NCBI GenBank assembly: GCA_947471745.1
Contig: CANJKZ010000975.1
Coordinates: forward strand, 124,001 to 188,000
Reading direction: 5' to 3'
Source of the DNA: Closterium sp. Naga37s-1
Lineage: Eukaryota > Streptophyta > Zygnematophyceae > Desmidiales > Closteriaceae
DNA: 64,000 nucleotides
This document shows positions 1 through 9,271 of this stretch, one piece after another (the stretch's first letter is position 1; the number at the start of each line of letters is the position of its first letter). The position numbers were made by a program, and so were the translations under genes. The notes under the pieces are model-generated. The model did no database searches, was not told the DNA's origin, and saw only the letters and a program-made list of their open reading frames with translations.

Positions 1-540
1 GTTCACAAGGACAAGCAAAGCTAGAGGCATTCACAGAGGGCAAGTAGGAGGAGGAGGGAATGTGAGAGGAGACGAGATGGGAGGCGACTACTGAAGCTGC
101 AGACACACGGGCAACAGGAGCGGCTGGCTCAGTGGCTACTGGAGATTGTAGCCTCCGGACTACAGGAGTAACTGGCTCCGCGGCTACGCCGAGCGGCTGG
201 AGCAACTGACCCACGGGCGACTGGCGCAGCAGGCTCGCTGGGCTACCGGAGATTGTAGCCTCCGGACTACTGGCGCTGCTGGCGACACGACGGCTCAACC
301 TCCGCTCAACCTCCCCCAACTGTCCCACCCCCCTTTCACACACCTCTTGCTGCACCCCTAGCTCCACTCCCACGTCACCCCCCTAGCACCACTCCTTCGG
401 CTCCCACACACCCACCCCCCTCAGCGGCAGCTGCAGCAGTGGGAGACGGAGGAGGAGGAGGAGCAGGGGACGCCTCACACACCCGCCACCCCCATACCCC
501 CAACGCAGGGCAGAAACGCGGGCAGCAGCTGGGGCGACGT

Positions 541-905
541 GTGAGCGGAAGCGGGGCGGCGCGCGGGCCCCCAGGGCGTCTCGACGAGCGACGGGAGGGG
601 GCGACGCGCGGGCCCCTTGGGCGCCGCGACGGGCGACGGGAGGGGTGACACGCGGCCCCCCAGGGCGCCGCGACGGGCGACGGGAGGGGCGCGCGCGGCC
701 CCCCAGGGCGCCGCGACGGGCGACGGGCAGGGCGACGCGCGGCCCCTCAGGGCGCCGCGACGGGCGACGGGAGGGGGGGGGGGGGGACGCGCGGGCCCCC
801 ATGGCTCCGCGACGGGCGACGGGCAGGGCGACGCGCGGCCCCCCAGGGCGCCGCGACGGGCGACGGGCAGGGCAGTGCGCGGGCCCCCGGGGCGCCGCGT
901 GAGGC
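541..905. repeat. GC-rich tandem repeat in element leader
   Basis: Roughly eight to nine imperfect units of about 36-45 bp share the core gcgccgcgacgggcgacggg. The reading frames here give only Arg/Gly/Pro/Ala-rich low-complexity peptides on both strands. I read this as the repetitive leader of the LTR element rather than coding sequence. Confidence 0.75.
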
Positions 906-1027
906 AGTAAACCGCCGCGCGTGGCGGGAAGAAAAAACGTCGCGCGCCACGAGGCGCGCGACAGACAGGACAGCAGCAGCGGAAGCATGTGGGCCCACAG
1001 GCCAGGAGCGCAAAGGCTCTAATACCA

Positions 1028-1202
1028 TGTTAGAATCCTAGCCAGAACTTAGTAGCCATAGCTAGGGTTTAGGGTATACGAGAGAGAAATGGAAGAAGAA
1101 GGTTTGAACTAGAAAGGAGGGGGATACAAATAGCAAGCCCAAAAGGGTTATACTCACTATTGAGTACCCCACTACAGACTAGACAAGCATAATATTCTGA
1201 CA
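1028..1202 (-). repeat. 5' LTR of the left-edge element
   Basis: The 175-bp LTR reads TGTCAGAATATT at its start and ends ATTCTAACA on the minus strand. It directly abuts the TGGTATTAGAGCC primer site at 1015-1027. The terminal TG...CA and the primer site fit Ty1/copia LTRs. Confidence 0.75.
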
Positions 1203-1659
1203 TAAACCGTCGATCTGTATTGTACAGGGTGGTCAGGATCTTAGCTGACAAGTCAAAAATGGTTTCCCACCAGCGTGGGAATTACAACCGTTGATCTAAG
1301 TAAGGTTGGATCTTGGATGGCTAAGATCGGGCGTAACCCTGAATCGTCGATTTAACTGTCATTCAAAGGCCACGATCGAGAGATGCAGAAAATTTAATGC
1401 TACGTAGGTTCCGATTGGTTCAAGTCCAGATTTTGGCGGAGTCAGACACACATAACTGAGTATATCCAACCCCCGACCTTGAGTTTCTCCTTACATTTCT
1501 TGTCTTCCAGACAGCTCTCTTGCTTAGAGTAAACCCTCCCACCAGCAACCCTCCTACCATCAGTTGAAACCTTGCTTCCTAACTACCCTCTCCTACCCGC
1601 CTCCGTTCCCCACTCCAGCACCTTATCCTCACACCCCCCCGCTACCGTCACACTCGTTT
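1203..1659. other. Interval without recognisable gene
   Basis: This is unique-looking, moderately AT-rich sequence between the LTR and the NYN exon. It may hold the promoter or an upstream exon of the NYN fragment, but no convincing TATA box or start codon in the NYN frame was found. Confidence 0.4.
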
Positions 1660-1956
1660 CAGCCGGAATCGGGGTCGGCAACATGCTCTCCCGGGTTGGG
1701 CGTGTTCTGGGATTACGAGAACTGCCCCGTGTCCGTCGGCGCCGACTTCGCTGCGCTCGTGCGCCGGCTGCGCGACGTGGCGCGCACGTTCGCAGCGGTG
1801 CGGAGCGCATGCGCGTACGGGAAGCCGGAGTGGTGGGGAAGATGGGCGCGTGCGACGTGGAGGTGGTGGCGGTGGCGGCGAGTAAGGAGATGGCGGACCA
1901 GGCGCATCATCGCGGACGCGCTGCTCTTCGCCCTCGACGAACGCGAGACGAACTGG
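1660..1956 (+). pseudogene. NYN-domain (putative RNase) exon, frame-damaged
   Basis: One frame encodes GVFWDYENCPV, the hallmark start of NYN domains (MARF1/limkain-b1-like, PIN-fold putative RNases), followed by a helix ending SACAYGKPE. The next NYN block, CDVEVVAVAASKEMADQ, lies in a second frame. The block RIIADALLFALDERE returns to the first frame. Two compensating one-base shifts (near 1830-1845 and 1897-1905) therefore interrupt the domain. A good splice donor (aactg|gtgagg) follows at about 1957, so this may be an exon of a gene whose remaining NYN exons are not seen downstream. No in-frame ATG precedes the domain. Family assignment is good; whether the gene is dead or the shifts are sequence errors is undecided. 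Confidence 0.55.
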
Positions 1957-2830
1957 TGAGGCAACTCTTGCTCTCTCTTGCTCAGGTGAAACCCTTAGTT
2001 CCTTGGCGATGTTGCCTTGGGCGTGCTAGCTGCGGAGCCGCTGTTACTACATTAAGCATTGTATTTGTTACTTGTTATCCTAACACTAACGGTTCTTGTA
2101 TGTGTTGGTGGCGCCTGTCTGTCTTATGTCCTAACACTAACGGTTCATGTATGTTGTGCGATTTTTCAGGCTAATGGTTGGACCTTACCCTGGTAAGTAC
2201 TTGGCGCTCTCTAAATTGTTGATTATTCACTTTTATTTTGCAGGGACGTGTTACTCGCTTGTTCTAGGAAGGTTCGGATTATTAGTAGACAGATTATTCC
2301 TTCATAGCGTTTATGAAATCTGTATTGGTAGAATGTATATTTGTTATGTCTTATGAAATTATTGGTCATTTCCTTTCAACAGTAACTGCGTTTGCTGGAA
2401 TCGTTAATTGAATGCTATAAATGATACCTGAATTTGCTGTAAAAGCACTTGGCAACTACTATGTACCTACTGCATGCTTTCCTAGGCTGTGGCTTCGTAG
2501 TAAATGTAATGTACCTACTGCATGCATGCCTAGGGAGTGGCGTCGGAGTAGATTTAGATTGTTTACAATATGGTTACTATACATGTATCGGGTGTACTTA
2601 CAGTGTGGTTACCCTATTGCCACCCCCAATCGGATTCGAGGTAGAATGTTTGTATCAGAACCTATAAGTACAATGTAGCCGGGGGCATTGTGGGTGCATC
2701 GCATCTAGCATGCAGCAACGGTGTGACTACATTGTAGCCCACCCGATTTTTTTTGGGATGTACATTGAGATGCGCAGGATGGCGCAATGAACGTTTTTTT
2801 TTTTCTCGATCACAGATGTTATGTTACACG
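1957..2830. other. Interval without recognisable gene
   Basis: AT-richer sequence with short unrelated ORFs only. Two short direct repeats are visible: cctaacactaacggttc at about 2079 and 2130, and gtacctactgcatgc at about 2463 and 2512. It could be intron or intergenic sequence of the NYN fragment. Confidence 0.4.
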
Positions 2831-3100
2831 CCCGGGATAGGCGCTGCGACGGAGAGGGGGAGAGGCGCTGCGACCGCGTGGGGAGACGAGTTGCGATGGC
2901 AGAGGGAGAGTCGGGGCGAGGGCGACGGGAAGGGCGCTGTGACGGCTAGGGGAGAGCGTGGCGACGGCGCGGATGAGAGGCGCGGCGACTGCGACAGGAG
3001 GTGCTGCGACGACGACGGGGGAGGCGCATCCGACGGTGAGGAGAGAGGGGAGGCGCATCCGACGGCGACAGGAGAAGCGCTGTGGGAAATGCCGTGTGGC
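2831..3100. repeat. Low-complexity G/A-rich imperfect repeat
   Basis: Degenerate units around ggcgctgcgacgg(g)aga produce open frames on both strands that are Arg/Gly/Ala-rich without any domain. I do not regard them as coding. Confidence 0.55.
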
Positions 3101-4200
3101 GTGTGGGGAGCGAGTTTGTATGCCCCAGCGGACCTGGCCTTCTACCGTTGCATCTATTATGTTTTTCTCCCTTCATCTCGAGAGCAGAAGTGCGGGTATT
3201 TGAATTGATTGTACTCACTGGTTTCTCTTAGCGGTCCGTCGAAACTCAATAAATGTACCATCTCTAACTAATTGTAAGTTGTGGCCATGTTGAGGAGAAA
3301 GGGCCCCGCCCTCGCTTGGGCAAAGTCGACCATGCTTTCCGGAGCACACCAGTGTTCGTTTCGTGGTCATCGACGACTTCAGGGACTTTTATCTGTGTGC
3401 GTCAGCCTCTTGGACTCTGATCTCTGTGCGACGGGTCGTCGAGATCGAAATGTTGTTTCTGCTCTACGAAATTGCCCGTCGACGAGGCACTTGTCGACGG
3501 GAGGAAATCGGCGTCGAATTCGAGCCTCGCAGGTCGACGAAATTGCAGAAATCGGCGTTTCGACGAAACGCTGCTAAACAAAATTGAGCTCGACAAAGGC
3601 ATCGTCGAGCAGAGCGTTTCTGGTCGACCGAAAATACTTCTCTCCAAACTTTGCAATGTGCGCGAATTTCGACCAATCGCGAAACAGCACATCTCGACCA
3701 ATCAGGTAATCTCGGAAATAGTACTCCCCAGGAGAACTCGATTCAGTAAGAAAACTGAACCTGAAACACGTTTTACTAACAGTAAAAACGTGCACAACTA
3801 TGAACGTTGTAGAACATGAGCAACAACTTTGTCAGGTGAAAACCACATTGAATTGTCGTTTCACCTGCCGTTGCTGACTCGGCAAAGGTGCTTGCTTGTC
3901 GAGGAACGTTTCTCCAGGGTTCTTTGTCTTGGCTATTTGGTTCTCCTTCCTTGTACCGTAATCTTGTTCTATCAACCTTTTCTAGTGAATCTATGTTTGA
4001 AATTTATCAAGGCATTCTAACACTCTATGAAGAATCACTGCCAGAACTCTGACCGTGCGTCCCACGCAATTCAGCTCTCGCGTAGAATAGCTTTCTCCGC
4101 ATGGTGCGGTGAGCGTAGACGGCCCGCGTTAGAACCTTCAGATTTGACGACTTTGCGCCCTACCTAAGTTGTTGTTAGGCCGGCAGCCGTCTCTGTCACC
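3101..4200. other. Interval without recognisable gene, TCGACG-rich
   Basis: The stretch 3370-3730 is unusually rich in tcgacg/cgtcgag words. It could include the degraded upstream LTR of the retroelement beginning at about 4200, but no second LTR copy is available for comparison and no primer-binding site was found. Confidence 0.35.
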
Positions 4201-4221
4201 ATGGTCAACCCTGTAGTTTAA

Positions 4222-6985
4222 GTGGGGGTAGAGGATACCTTGGAGGCGCGAGAGGCTGATGTTCGACGACGCCACGGTGCTGGCGAGTACGGCGGAGCAA
4301 GCTTGGAGTTGATGCTCCTGGGAACCCGTGCGCAATGGGCGCACGAACACCCCCCTCCCCGTGCTGAAGCGGACGCTGCGTCCGCCTCTCCTCGACCCGT
4401 GCACAACGAAGGTGACGGCGGCAACGTTGTCAGCGAAGGAGGCTCGCGGATTCGTGGAGTGATTCGGGTCGCCGACGCTAGCGTGTGCGGAATGCAAGGG
4501 CAAGTGCTGCGGTCGATGGCGGCTGCAGGCAGCTCGCACGGCGACGTCAACGGTCGACGTCGTTCTCCCCAGCTGAGTGGAGTCAGGCCGACTTCGGCGA
4601 CTCATGTGTCGGCTGGTCGAGACGGAGGCATCGCAGCGGCGTACGGCTACTTTATTTTTTTCGCCAGACAAGATCGCAGTGCCGATCTGCTCGAAGGTCG
4701 ACACGACTTGATCACATGGACGGAGTCCATCGAGCCTCAGCTGGAGATTGCCGGATTGAAGAAGATCGTCGACGGTGACGTGTTGGCGCCGGACGAGGAG
4801 GACGCCAAGCTCCGGTCGGAGTTTCGCGCTGCTCAACTGCTGACCTTCATGGTCATTTCGAGGTGCTGCTCACCGCTGGTGCAAATCGCCTTGAAGCCGT
4901 GCAGACTTCGGGTGGACGCCGGCTACCAAGCGTTGCAGTTCATAATGCGCACCTACAAGGCGGCCGACGACCTCTACATCGGCCAAATGGAGCAGCGATC
5001 GACCAACATTCGGATGGGCGAGCAGGAGTCAGCGACCGAATACTGCAATCGAGCTCGGCGAATTTTGGCCGAACTGCGGATGGCCGGCGTCGACTACTCG
5101 GTGGCGTCGTATGTCACGCACGTCATCAAAGGTCTCACGACGGGCTACAATCTGATGCGCCGGATGCTCGCAATGCACGGCGTGCGTGAGTCGCTCAACG
5201 AGGACACGTTGTCGAGCCAATGCATCAACGACGAGTTCATGCAGGAGTCCGAGATGCCCACGGAACTGCTTCCGCAGGCCAACTACGTCGCCCCATCGAA
5301 GCAAGGACGTCGGCCAGGGCAGCGTGGGAAGTCGGGCGGAGGCGGAGGCGGTGGCAGAAAGTCGTCGAACACGAAGTCGAGGGAGGGCACCGACCGCGGG
5401 AAGTCGGCGAAGGGAGGAGATCGCGGCGGCGGTGGCTCGCGTCGAGAAGGACGTCGCTGCTACATCTGCGATGCTCCCGACCACCTCTCGTACGACTGCC
5501 CCGACAGAGACGAGTCTGACGACGACCGTGACGCCAACCGCGGAAAGTCAAATGGTTGCCGTCGTCGTCGAGACAACCAGTCGCGTAAGGAAAAGCAGGA
5601 ATCGAAGACGTCTTCGGCGAAGGACGCCGACTCTTCCAGCGGCAATGCACGTAGCGAGAAGGAGGCTTCGTCCTCGATGGTCGGCGTGGTGGAATCGACA
5701 ATCTCGCTGGCGCTGGAGGCCGGCGAGGACTTCAAGGCGATCGCTGCTGCTGTGCAGGCCAATCCGACGGTAGTGCTGCTCGACAACGGCTGCTCCCACC
5801 ATCTGATGGGGACGAAGGAGGCCTTCGTCGTCATGCAGCCGAGCGGCGATGTGCGCCACGTACGCGGCTTCAACGGGGCACTTCAGATCGTCCAAGGCAG
5901 AGGAACCGTTGCTCTGCAAGGGGAGGCCGGGAAGCAGGTCCTCGTCCCTGACGTGCTCTACGTTCCGGGTGTGCAGGCGAACCTGTTGTCTGCCGGCCAG
6001 CTCCAGGAGAACGGCGTGAAGCTGCAGGACGACGGCGAGGAGATGCTGCTGGTGCCCTCTGTCGGCGATGTCCTTGGTCGAGCGCGCTACTCTGGCAGAG
6101 TTCTCTGCACCGACATGCGCGCCTGCTCGACGAAGTCGACGATGAATTCAACGGAGGTTGTGGCTCTGCGGACGATCGCGTCAGCGACGAAGTCGACCCC
6201 AGACATGTGGCACGCAAGGCTCGCGCACGTCGGCGTCGACACGATCAAGAGCTCGGCGAAGCATGAGGTTGCCGCCGGTCTAGACATCAAGAAGTCGACC
6301 GCAGACGACCTGCCGTGTGCCTCCTGCGTCGGCGGCAAGCTTGCGCGGCACACCTTCCCCGACCAAGGATCGGACGCCGAGAATGCGCTCGACGTGGTGC
6401 ACATCGACCTCTGCGGGCCATTTCGAGTGGCCGCCAACGATGGCAGTCTCTACTTTCTTCTACTGAAGGACAGGAAGACTCGCTACGTGTGGGTGAGGCC
6501 GATTGCAAAGAAGAGCGACGTGCTGGTCGTCTTCGAAAAGTGGCTGAAGGTGGTGGAGCGGCAGACGTCCAGGACGGTGAAGATGCTGCGTTCTGACCGC
6601 GGAGAGGAGTTCCTCGGTCGAGCCTTCACCGACCTCGTGGAGGACAAGGGAATTCTCCACAACCTCACGTGCCCCTACACTCCGCAGCAGAACGGCATGG
6701 CGGAGCGTGAGATGCGCACGGTCGTCGAGCCGTGCGGACGATGCTTCTGCACATGGGCGTAAAGCACCACTGATGGCACCTCACTCTGCGGCAGGCCGTC
6801 TGGGTGCGCAACAGCCTCAAACGAGCGTCGCTGCCTTCGGGGACGACGCCGCACGAGCTGTTGTTCGAGAAGAAACATGATCTGACGCTGGCGCGGGTGT
6901 GGGGCTGCATGGTGCAGTTCATGATCCCCGAGCAGCAGCGCGGCGGGAAGTTGGCGCCGAAGGCCCGTTGGGGTCTTCACCAGAA
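4222..6985 (+). pseudogene. Ty1/copia gag-protease-integrase, truncated
   Basis: An 846-codon open frame (4222-6762) encodes a copia polyprotein of a different lineage from the others here. A UBN2-type Gag region covers about residues 160-350. A canonical zinc knuckle C-x2-C-x4-H-x4-C starts at C413. A protease-like motif LDNGCSHHL has D521 with Asn in place of the usual Ser/Thr. A GAG-pre-integrase block follows (WHARLAHVG to CASCVGGK), then an integrase core with D729, D792 and E828 (D-x62-D-x35-E). After residue 840 a one-base shift moves the frame, a TGA interrupts at about 6770, and integrase similarity (VWVRNSLKRASLPSG, then VWGCMVQF) continues to about 6985 where foreign sequence begins. 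RT and RNase H are absent. The first codons lack an ATG in frame, so the Gag start is also damaged. Confidence 0.85.
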
Positions 6986-7130
6986 AGGGGTTACATGTGG
7001 GAGTGGATTGAACAACCCCGATACTCAGCGAGGCGTGTAAACAAATGGGTAGGCGGGTTACGACCGGCAGCCGGGGTAATACCAAAGGGGGTTTCCCCTA
7101 TAACCTTTACCTTTACCTTTACCCGCTTTA
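6980..7130 (+). mobile_element. LINE-like 3' tail fragment
   Basis: Sequence that breaks into the copia integrase reads WEWIEQPRYSARRVNKWVGG, then a 3' segment ending in cctttacctttacctttacc. A short C-terminal ORF followed by a simple-sequence tail is typical of non-LTR retrotransposon 3' ends that were 5'-truncated on insertion. The family call is by resemblance only; a processed gene end is the alternative. Confidence 0.4.
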
Positions 7131-8300
7131 ACAATTTCGTACAAGCACGAATGCAAAAACGCAACTCACAGGGCAACCCGGCTGGCGAATCGATGGCTCT
7201 GTGAAACGTGAAAAAATGTGCGACTCCATTCACTCGCTTTGCGAAACTATTCCACGTCGCAATCACGTGGATCATCATCACTGTCATGCTCGGTTCGTCA
7301 GCAATTTTTTCGAGGCGACGCCGCGATTGATAACCACAAATCGACGATCAGTCGTCTCATCTGAGTGTATGTGTTTTTTAGAGAAAATTGCCACTATAGC
7401 CTGGTTACAAGAAGATAAACAGGGTAACCAATCCGCACATAGATCGCGTCAGACGATTGATCGTCTGCTTTTACCACGTCCTTAGCATTCCTTAGGGCGT
7501 GTCCCACGAGTTCGTTTACACTTCATGTCGAGATTTGTAACCCTATTTTTTTTTTGTAACCCTAAAATTTTGACAAGTGTAGACATGCGTCTTTAATGAT
7601 GAGCGACAATGACGCGCTGTATACATGAAAGGGTTCGTATTAAACACGTTCAAAAACAGCTTCCATGGTACATGCCATCACCTCGAACAGGTCCGCGTAG
7701 GCCGTTACCCCAATATCAGAATTCGCCCAACCCTCTTTCGCGCGAAAAAAAACGAACATCGCTTGATTGCACGAGGGAGTTGAAAGTGTCGACTGCAGCA
7801 GGTTGGTATCTTGGTTTGCCTGTTTGCGGTTGTGCGAGATCTGCCAATATTCGCACATTTCATTCGCAATCGGCCTGGGTTACTGCTTGCGGACCATGTC
7901 AAATGTGATTCGAGAGACGAGTTTTCTGTGGGCGGGGCGATGAGTCCGCGTGCTGACGCGCTGTGTGTTTTTTTCGTCAGAGTGTACAGTCCTTTGCTTT
8001 GTCGAAGTTACGTAACAAAAAATATTTTCTCCCCAAATTTAACTCATACGCCACGCCCTTACTCTAGTCAGCTGTTAGCGATTACATCATGAGGGTCACA
8101 CGTCAGTTCGGTTCGGCCTACATCTCCGCACCAAACCACTCATGAGTCACCCCCCCAACCAATCGCAACATTTCCGAACCATCTTCGCCAGACTTCCCAG
8201 CCTAGATACGGAATCCCCCTATTTATTTCCGTCAGTTTCATTGTATCGTCATTATGTAATTTCACAGTCTCGTTATTCGTTATTCTGCGCACTCTCAAAG
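7131..8300. other. Interval without recognisable gene
   Basis: Only short, unrelated ORFs are present (longest about 125 codons at 8142-8519, overlapping repeats). Nothing resembles a known domain. Confidence 0.45.
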
Positions 8301-8315
8301 TTCATTAATGACATC

Positions 8316-8330
8316 TGGTATCAGAGCTAC
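8316..8330 (+). other. Candidate tRNA-Met primer-binding site (LTR relic)
   Basis: TGGTATCAGAGC at 8316-8327 is the classic plant copia primer-binding site. It lies 2 nt after a possible LTR end (aatgaca, ending 8313) and is followed by a purine-rich run at 8370-8400. The upstream LTR start and a partner LTR are not identifiable, so this is probably the remnant of a further small LTR element. Confidence 0.45.
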
Positions 8331-8449
8331 GTTTCTAGCCTACGCCGCTTTTCAGAGTGTATTACCCCTTGGGGAAGGAGGGGGGGGGGGAGGAAGGATG
8401 TCCTGGGGCCCAAGAGCTGGCCGACGGCCGGCCAAGATAACGTGTTAGT

Positions 8450-8590
8450 TGTCAGAATCCCAACCACTAGACCATCGGGAAAAAAGGGCTTGTTAAGTAG
8501 CGAGTCAGTGCGCCCATAACCCCCCAGGCAAACGCGCCTGTAACCCCCCCTAGGATCGATCGGGGATCTCACAGTGCAGCTCTACTGACA
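8450..8590 (-). repeat. TRIM 3' LTR
   Basis: 141-bp terminal repeat matching 8684-8826 with scattered substitutions and a 2-nt length difference. It is preceded by the TSD copy at 8445-8449. Confidence 0.85.
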
Positions 8591-8683
8591 CCCCCCCACA
8601 CTGGGAGGCCCAGGACTGAGCACAGCGGCAACGGCCTACATGTGCATACACCAGGATTCGAACCCGAGACCGCTCTGATACCA

Positions 8684-8826
8684 TGTCAGAATCCCAACCA
8701 CTAGACCATTGGGATAAAAGGGCTTGTTTGTGTAGCGAGTCAGTGCGCCCATAACCCCCCAGGCAAACGCACCTGTAACCCCCCCCTAGGATCGATCGGG
8801 GATCTCACAGTGCAGCTCTACTGACA
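8684..8826 (-). repeat. TRIM 5' LTR
   Basis: 143-bp terminal repeat. On the plus strand it contains gcgcccataaccccccagg (8745-8763) and taggatcgat (8787-8796), which resemble the anticodon and T arms of plant initiator tRNA-Met in that order. Confidence 0.85.
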
Positions 8827-8831
8827 TTAGT

Positions 8832-9270
8832 TCGTCTTTGCGGCCATGATTTTATCATGCGCTCTTGGTGGCCGACGGATCCTTGCCTTCGACGGTGGCG
8901 ATCGACCGTGACCTTACTCCCCCTCGGAAACAGATAGATGTGACTGTCGCGACGTTAACGTGCGTAAAATTTCCACTGCGTACTGACGATTTCGGATGTA
9001 TCTGTGTGGTAGCTCGCGTCAGCAGACATGCGTCAGCATCTGCACGAAATTAGCGGAGTCGTCGTCCTGTGCGGCAGTTAGCGTGGTTCTTTGTCAACGT
9101 GCACGCGAGATTTTTGGAGCTACTGTTGGGAAAAAAACAACTGGAGGGACTCGCGATGCGCAAATGGAGTTTTGCGTCCAAAAATATCGGCGGCGAGGAG
9201 AGACGACATGAAGACTTCCCGTTTTACGGGAGTCAACTGCCATCCCGCCCGAACTATTAAGTGTTGGAGT
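8832..9270. other. Interval without recognisable gene
   Basis: Unique sequence between the TRIM and the truncated copia copy; no domain or structured element seen. Confidence 0.4.
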
Positions 9271-9271
9271 A

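Larger units (their letters stand above)
1..1202 (-). mobile_element. Non-autonomous copia-type LTR element, 5' part
   Basis: A minus-strand LTR element runs off the left window edge. Its 5' LTR (1028-1202) is followed on the minus strand by a primer site reading TGGTATTAGAGCC. The leader is GC-rich and repetitive. Bases 1-470 closely match 40430-40890, which lie near the 3' end of another minus-strand element whose 3' LTR is only about 65 bp further left, so the 3' LTR here is probably just outside the window. No gag, integrase or RT sequence is visible, so the whole element would be about 1.4 kb and depend on other elements for replication. Confidence 0.7.
8450..8826 (-). mobile_element. 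TRIM (miniature LTR retrotransposon) with tRNA-like sequence
   Basis: A complete 377-bp element on the minus strand has direct terminal repeats at 8450-8590 (141 bp) and 8684-8826 (143 bp), each TGTCAG...CTGACA in element orientation, and a 93-bp interior. A 5-bp target duplication ttagt is exact at 8445-8449 and 8827-8831. In element orientation the 5' LTR is followed at once by primer site TGGTATCAGAGC, and the 3' LTR is preceded by a G-rich purine tract. There is no ORF. Overlapping the LTR/primer junction is a tRNA-like stretch on the minus strand. It has a box A-like TGGTCTAGTGG (8698-8708), a 5-bp stem with 7-nt loop (8674-8690) and a box B-like GGTTCGAATCC (8654-8664). The structure fits a TRIM; a tRNA-derived SINE duplicated in tandem is the weaker alternative because it would not explain primer site, purine tract and TSD together. 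Confidence 0.85.

Noticed and set aside
439..910. Open frames of up to 201 codons on both strands
   Set aside because: They are Arg/Gly/Pro/Ala low-complexity products of a GC-rich tandem repeat in an LTR-element leader; all frames are open at once.
2753..3208. 151-codon plus-strand frame
   Set aside because: Composition follows a ggcgctgcgacgg repeat, overlapping frames are open on the other strand, and no domain is visible.
7080..7125. Telomere-like repeat cctttacctttacc
   Set aside because: Only three units, and the unit is TTTACC, not the plant telomere TTTAGGG; better explained as a retroelement tail.
8650..8710. Functional tRNA gene on the minus strand
   Set aside because: Box A, an anticodon-like arm and box B are present, but the acceptor stem does not pair and U33 is missing in the loop; treated as tRNA-like sequence in the TRIM.
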